Positions 59,206 to 64,000 of a DNA stretch of 64,000 bases are shown piece after piece. The position numbers were made by a program, and so were the translations under genes. The first letter of the stretch is position 1. Each line of letters starts with the position of its first letter. Under the pieces are notes generated by a model. That model saw nothing but the letters and a program-made list of their open reading frames with translations, was not told the DNA's origin and did no database searches. The stretch is from positions 471,127,375-471,191,374 of the forward strand of contig CM041776.1 of assembly GCA_023374045.1 (NCBI GenBank). Direction: 5' to 3'. The stretch is from Limonium bicolor. Taxonomy: Eukaryota > Streptophyta > Magnoliopsida > Caryophyllales > Plumbaginaceae.

Positions 59206-62200
59206 GTGGATGATCACCCTATGGATGACCCCATTGGACGGCTTATCTCGACTGGAGACCTGAGCCACAGCCGAATAGACCAAGTAAGCGGGTCACGAGA
59301 GAGGAAGAGAAGAAGAGAAGGACAGGTTAGCAGTTACGACGAGCTGGCCTTCACGCAGACCGAAGAGGAGTCGGTGTGCCCACAAGCGAAGAAGCAGAAG
59401 AAGAGAGGTGCAACACGTGGGCTGAAGGCTAACAAGGGCCCTCCTACAAAACCGGTCGACTTCAATCAATTCAACCAGCCCCATGGAAATTGGAAGAATG
59501 ACTTCACCGCTTACGGTAGCCATTTGGTGAAGTCATATTGCGACATAAACCACACCTGGAAGCAAGTGCCTCAATCATTGAAGGATACTATGTTTCAGCG
59601 TCTTCAGGTAAATCTCTACATTATTACTATGATCTTTTGTGAAATAATAGAACATTTATGTTTACTTTACTAACTGAATGATCATGTACGTAGTCTCGTT
59701 TCTCCGTGGATCCCGCACTTAAAAACGATGTGCTATCAGCGATGTCGAAACAGTTCCGGACCACAAGAATAAGTTGGCTGACAAGTACATCTACAAGATG
59801 CCTACTCCAGAAGATCCAGATGAGCCAGATCATGGTGGAGACGGTGTGAGACCACCATGGGAGGTTTACGAGGGCATAACAGAAGAGCAATGGCTACAAT
59901 TTGTTGAGAGGCGTCACACACCTGAGTTCCAGGTGCACTTTATTGTCATACATACATAAATTAATCTTAATTTCTTATGTTTTTTTGTGTTCAATTTCAC
60001 TTAACATGATCCCATTAATTTATGCAGGCTCTCCGTGCGAAACAACAAGCAAATGCTAAGAAGAATCTGTACCCTCACCACTTAGGTGGAAAAAGTATTG
60101 CTCAAAGGGTACCAGAATGGGAGCAAAAGGGATATCTGCCCACGGATGGCTCATTGGATGCCAGTGGCAGAAGAATGAAAGTGTGGGAGTTAAGCCACAT
60201 TCCGAAGAACTCTACTCCCAAAATCCTCAATATGATGAAGCCACGAGAGCAGTTATTGCTCAAATGGTAAGTGATATCATTTCATTTTCAGTCAAACTGT
60301 TCATTTCCTTTGTATATGAACTTATGTTAAACTAATAACTGTATTTGTGTGTTATATTAGGGTGAATTAAGCTCTCAGCTCACCCAGGGCACCTGGACCT
60401 CACAGAGGAATGATGATCCTCTTACACGCGCTCTTGGTAAGAAGGATCATCCAGGTCGTGCCATTGGGTTTGGTGGGCACGTTGGTATCCGCCAGGCATT
60501 TGGCGCACCCGGGTCCAGAATCAGCCGGGACAGTCGATTAGCTACGAGGAGCACCTGAGAGCGATGGCTGAGATGGAGCAGAGGATTACTCAGAACGTCG
60601 ACGAGAGGATCGCTCAGGCTATATCAAGGATTCAGCCACAGCATCATGAAAGCCAAGAGGTTTCTCGACCACCAGTTGATCAGTCACCCATTCAGCAGCA
60701 GAATGCACCGGTAGTGAGAAGTAGTGTCCACTCGGCTGATCCGTTTCCCTATGCATCTCTACAGGTTAGACTTACATTTCAATTGAGTACATGACGATTA
60801 TGATTTTAACTTGATCACTAATATCATCATAGAAGAATTCTCAATTTTTATCTAAACAAGTTCCACATAACACTCAGGCACCCACTGAGTGCCATCTGTT
60901 TTTACAAATTGGAGTACAAGAGGTCATGGTTGCATGGGGAAAACTTTTCCCCTCTCGTCCAAGTGATATTGTGCACGGTGAACCACTCCGACATTACCAT
61001 GCACGAGTGCTTGTAGACGAATTTGTTGCAGAGCATGCTGACGTCGGTTTACCGGTGCCGGTCCCACAAAGACCTACCGTGCGTTCTGCACAAACTGCGA
61101 CAGTGCAGTGGCCTGCACGATTGGTCAGACTCCCTGGGCAGGTATTACTCTTAACCGTTGCTATAAAACTATTGGTGTACCACCTTGCATCCATATACTT
61201 AATTAGACTAATATCATAGGATATGACCCCACCGAAGACTGATAAGGGCAAAGGAAAAAGAATTGCCACACCTGTGCAATCAAAGGCATCCACAAATTTT
61301 GTGCTTAGACCTGCTTTGGTGGAGAAGAGAATATTGGCCGGCTTGTCGACCAATATGCAGATTCTGCATTCCTCGTTGTTGGTGCTACCACCGGATAGTG
61401 ATTCCCTCATTGTGGAAGATCCCGAGCGGATATTTCACTATATAGTTCAAGGAGAAGATATACATCGATTTGAGATGTATATGTCCGACTTCGAGGAGTG
61501 CTTCAGGAGGGATTGGTTGAATGTGTCGATTATCAAGTCGGCCGCCATGTGAGTGACTTCTACCTTTTATATTTTGAATTCATTAATTGGTGATGAATTA
61601 GATGTTTGAATATAAAGTTAATGACTAATGATATTGCCTCATAGGTGGGTGCATGATAAGGCGATCAATGTCTATCAAGATCAAAGATTTGGATTCCTGT
61701 GTCCTGCTATGTGCAATGAAGTCCAGATGACAAGTGATCCGCAAGGCCTTATGCAATATATGACGAATGCCCTCTATGAATGTTCGAAAAAGTCATTTAT
61801 TATGCTGCCATATCATTCAGGGTATGATATTTGACTATTTCTATTAGTATTATCTAAAACATATAGTTTGTGTTAGTTGCTTAATGATTTCAACACATTG
61901 TGTAATTTGTGGACAGTCGACATTGGTCATTGCTTGTGCTGGTGATGGGAAGCACCCACGAATCTTGCAATTTGACTCACTTGGTGCGGGTGCCAAGAGA
62001 CCGAAGATCGTCACCGCAATACTGGGGTAATTATTTTGTTATCGTAAACAACAATTATTTTACATAACATTAACTGTTTCATAATTTGCTACTGATGCTT
62101 AAAACTATATATATTGCTGATGTATATAGTTCCATGAAAGCTGCATTAAGACTCCAGGGTATAACAATGAAGAATAACATCCCTTGGAACACTGTCAAGG

Positions 62201-62564
62201 TACTCTATTAATTGATAAATTTGTGTGATAATGTTTAAACTTGTTTATAACTGTCAATATGTGTGTTTGTATAGTGTCCGATGCAGCCTGGGGGTCAGAA
62301 TGTGGATACTATGTCATGAGATTCATGAGTGACATAGTAGGAGCGGCGAACCTTTTACCAGAGCACTCGTTAGACATGGTAACATTCTTTGAAAGTTTCA
62401 GTTATGCTCTTTACATGTTGTTAGACTTGTACGTTTTAGATTAATGTTCATTTTTTTTCAAGGCTTACGAACAAGTGTTCAAAGATGGTCAGTATGATGA
62501 TGCTCAAATTGTTGAGATGCTTGAGGAATGGTCGGAGTTCGTCTGCACAAGTTTAATGAATTGA
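59206..62564 (+). pseudogene. Second CACTA-2 gene: Transposase_24-type region joined to a Ulp1-like protease domain
   Basis: Exon-like blocks bounded by cag and gta sites are 59206-59609, 59696-59932, 60028-60269, 60361-60764, 60878-61142, 61220-61550, 61646-61820, 61918-62028, 62130-62200, 62275-62378 and 62462-62564. The first blocks read TRGLKANKGPPTKPVDFNQF and SYCDINHTWKQVPQSL, the Transposase_24 pattern; 60564-60650 is a Glu/Gln/Arg-rich helix. The last four encode the Ulp1 fold: RHWSLLVL with the catalytic His, LQFDSLGAGAKRPK with the Asp, and SECGYYVMRFM with the Cys. Single-base frame breaks lie between the His and Asp boxes and just before the Cys box. Ulp1 domains cut SUMO; the role in transposition is unknown. 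Splice choices are by eye, and two separate genes are possible. Confidence 0.7.
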
Positions 62565-62880
62565 TGATCATGAAGATGTTTTGCTAACTTTTTCGAGTAT
62601 GTAAATATAACTCAGTACACTTGTGGATGGTGTAATGGTAGATTTGAATTGTAATGGTGTTTTTTATTTGTATTGAAAGTGTGAAAGTAAGTGTAATTGC
62701 ATTGGTTTTGTTAACTCTCAAATTGTGGTGCGTCATTGGTATTAATTGGGAGCTTTTATAACTTTTTAAATGTGTGCTGGAGCTCCCTGTATGGATGAAG
62801 CATTATTACAGGTCTGAATGAATCAAATGTGGTGAATATATATATATATAAGCTGGGATGGAAAAAAACAAAAAAAAAAT
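62565..62880. other. Downstream non-coding region of CACTA-2
   Basis: AT-rich 3' flank of the second gene with a short TA run at 62838-62850. No gene seen. Confidence 0.5.
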
Positions 62881-63190
62881 ATACCTATCTCGGCGGTTCT
62901 TAGAGAACAACCGCCGAGATAGGCCCCTGGGATTGACCGTGTGTGAGATTGACCATGGTCTATCTCGGCGGTTGTTCTCTAAGAACCGCCGAGATAGACT
63001 CATGGTCAATCTCACACACGGTCAATCCCAGGGGCCTATCTCGGCGGTTGTTCTCTAAGAACCGCCGAGATAGGTACATCTAGTTCGGCGGTTTACAACC
63101 GCCGAAATAGGTGCTCACACCTATTTCGGCGGTGCTCATTTCGGCGGTTCACAACCGCGAAATAGGCCCATTGGAACCGCCGAAATAGGC
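62881..63190. repeat. CACTA-2 right subterminal repeats, including a near-perfect palindrome
   Basis: CTATYTCGGCGGTT and inverse copies form hairpins at 62884-62922, 62959-62997, 63036-63074, 63085-63110 and a degenerate set to 63190. The segment 62884-63074 is one large palindrome: the spacer ggcccctgggattgaccgtg recurs inverted as cacggtcaatcccaggggcc around a central hairpin at about 62978. Confidence 0.92.
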
Positions 63191-63206
63191 CTTTTTTCTA
63201 CTAGTG

Positions 63207-64000
63207 AACTACTCCCAACTGAGACAACCCAGGTCCAACCTAGTGACTTAGTGGAGTTACAAGTTACACACGGCTCTTTTAAGTCCCTTAAACCTTCTAC
63301 ACACTTCTTCTACCGGTAACACCCTCATCCTAGCTGTGGTACGCAGTTTATAGTAACTTAGAGCAGGAAAGAGGGGCTTCCTGACAACCAGAACACGTAC
63401 GCCCATCCTTAGAGAAAAGCTATTCACTAAGTAAACATAAATGAAGTGGCAATGGGTCAGCTCCACTTCTGGGTAAGGTGCCAACCATGCGTACATCTCA
63501 CTCTGCAACCATAAATCCAAACACAAACAAGGAAGGGGTTGCAGTTGCAAATCAGCAATTGAGTAACTCCCACTACAACTTGTAAATTCATTTTGTCTTT
63601 GTAAAACTCCAATAATACATACTCATAACAGTAATGATAACAATTTCTCATAATCATATAGCAAGGGCAGTCCCTTGTCACAAGCAAAATAATATCAGCA
63701 CAACAATTCGGTATTTCATCACCTGCACTTTTCTTTAGACCAAAGCATATAGCTAACCAACCAGAACATGAATATACACCATACACCACAAAATAAATTG
63801 TTAGTCAGTAGATAACACAGTAGGTATTCAATTCCACCACATAATAAATACTTTCGAACAACCTCACACAACCACTGGACCTCGGGCAAGCCCTTGGAAC
63901 AAATAATCATAACCACTGGACCTCGGGAGAAAACCCCTTGGAACAAATCTCACCTCACTCTATGTCCTTAAGTGTGCACACCCTCTAAAGGTCATCAGCC
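63207..64000 (-). repeat. 5' LTR of the chromovirus, outer part, cut by the window end
   Basis: After the AAC duplication the LTR resumes at tactcccaactgagac and matches 43874-44676 to the window end. By comparison with the complete copy about 2.7 kb of this LTR lie beyond the window. Confidence 0.93.

Larger units (their letters stand above)
52852..63206 (+). mobile_element. CACTA-2: CACTA transposon of 10.4 kb with matching ends and TSD
   Basis: The left end is CACTAGTACAAAAA; the right end, read inwards on the minus strand, is CACTAGTAGAAAAA. The interrupted LTR sequence tagacaacaac/tactccc recovers exactly if one copy of AAC is removed (52849-52851 and 63207-63209): the 3-bp TSD expected for CACTA elements. 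Clusters of GC-rich subterminal repeats lie at both ends. Two genes on the plus strand encode a TNP2 transposase and a Transposase_24/Ulp1 protein. Genes show single frame breaks and one stop, so it is possibly but not certainly autonomous. It inserted after the chromovirus. Confidence 0.96.
43596..64000 (-). mobile_element. Ty3/gypsy chromovirus (Tekay/Del type), right LTR split by CACTA-2 and running out of the window
   Basis: On the minus strand the order is 5' LTR (from beyond the window; 63210-64000 plus 52563-52851), Met-tRNA primer site, gag, protease, RT, RNase H, integrase with chromodomain, polypurine tract, 3' LTR (43596-47390). Integrase after RT identifies gypsy, and the C-terminal chromodomain identifies a chromovirus; long LTRs of 3.8 kb beginning TGTAACACC on the plus strand fit Tekay/Del. 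Its own far end and TSD lie outside. The genes have frame changes but long readable domains, and the LTR copies are very similar, so the insertion is fairly recent. Confidence 0.93.

Noticed and set aside
1..64000. Search for tRNA, rRNA, CRISPR arrays or bacterial operons
   Set aside because: Nothing with cloverleaf, ribosomal or CRISPR repeat-spacer structure was recognised; the tandem repeats have no unique spacers of constant length, and the gene structure is eukaryotic.

Overview
The window is nuclear DNA of a flowering plant, probably a eudicot. It is AT-rich, with one intron-containing host gene sitting among nested transposable elements of typically plant families: CACTA, Sirevirus-like and other Ty1/copia, and Ty3/gypsy chromoviruses of the Tekay/Del type. 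I cannot name the species.

Layout. 1-1460 is the 3' end of a long chromovirus-type LTR. About 1537-25958 is an old CACTA transposon (CACTA-1, genes on the minus strand). Two later insertions split its transposase gene, each with a perfect 5-bp target-site duplication: a 10.6-kb Sirevirus-like copia element (6690-17289, AAAGG) and a 4.6-kb solo chromovirus LTR (18348-22945, ACATC). 25959-28415 is mostly unassignable intergenic DNA with an LTR-like promoter fragment. 28416-33549 is a compact copia element on the plus strand with 0.3-kb LTRs. 34359-39610 is the only recognisable host gene: a DCP5/LSM14-family mRNA-decapping and P-body protein, with eight exons, canonical splice sites and several one-base frame breaks. 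Downstream are a GC-cored foldback element (40745-41125), a tandem-repeat array of about 16 units (41500-43417) and a MITE inside that array (41774-42277). From 43596 to the window end lies a chromovirus (pol with chromodomain, minus strand). Its right LTR is split by a second, younger CACTA (CACTA-2, 52852-63206, TSD AAC), which has intact ends and recognisable tnp2 and Transposase_24/Ulp1 genes.

Order of events from the nesting: CACTA-1 came before the Sirevirus and the solo LTR; the chromovirus at 43.6 kb came before CACTA-2. CACTA-2, with matching ends, a clean TSD and dense GC-rich subterminal repeats, looks the youngest. It probably encodes its own TNP2 transposase (DNA cleavage) and a second protein carrying a Ulp1-type protease fold. 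The retroelements carry recognisable gag, protease, integrase, RT and RNase H, each interrupted by stops or frameshifts.

One caution affects every coding call. One-base frame breaks occur in the host gene as well as in the transposons, and the two chromovirus LTR copies differ more by single-base indels than by substitutions. Part of the apparent decay may therefore be consensus error in the assembly. No rRNA, tRNA or CRISPR feature was recognised.
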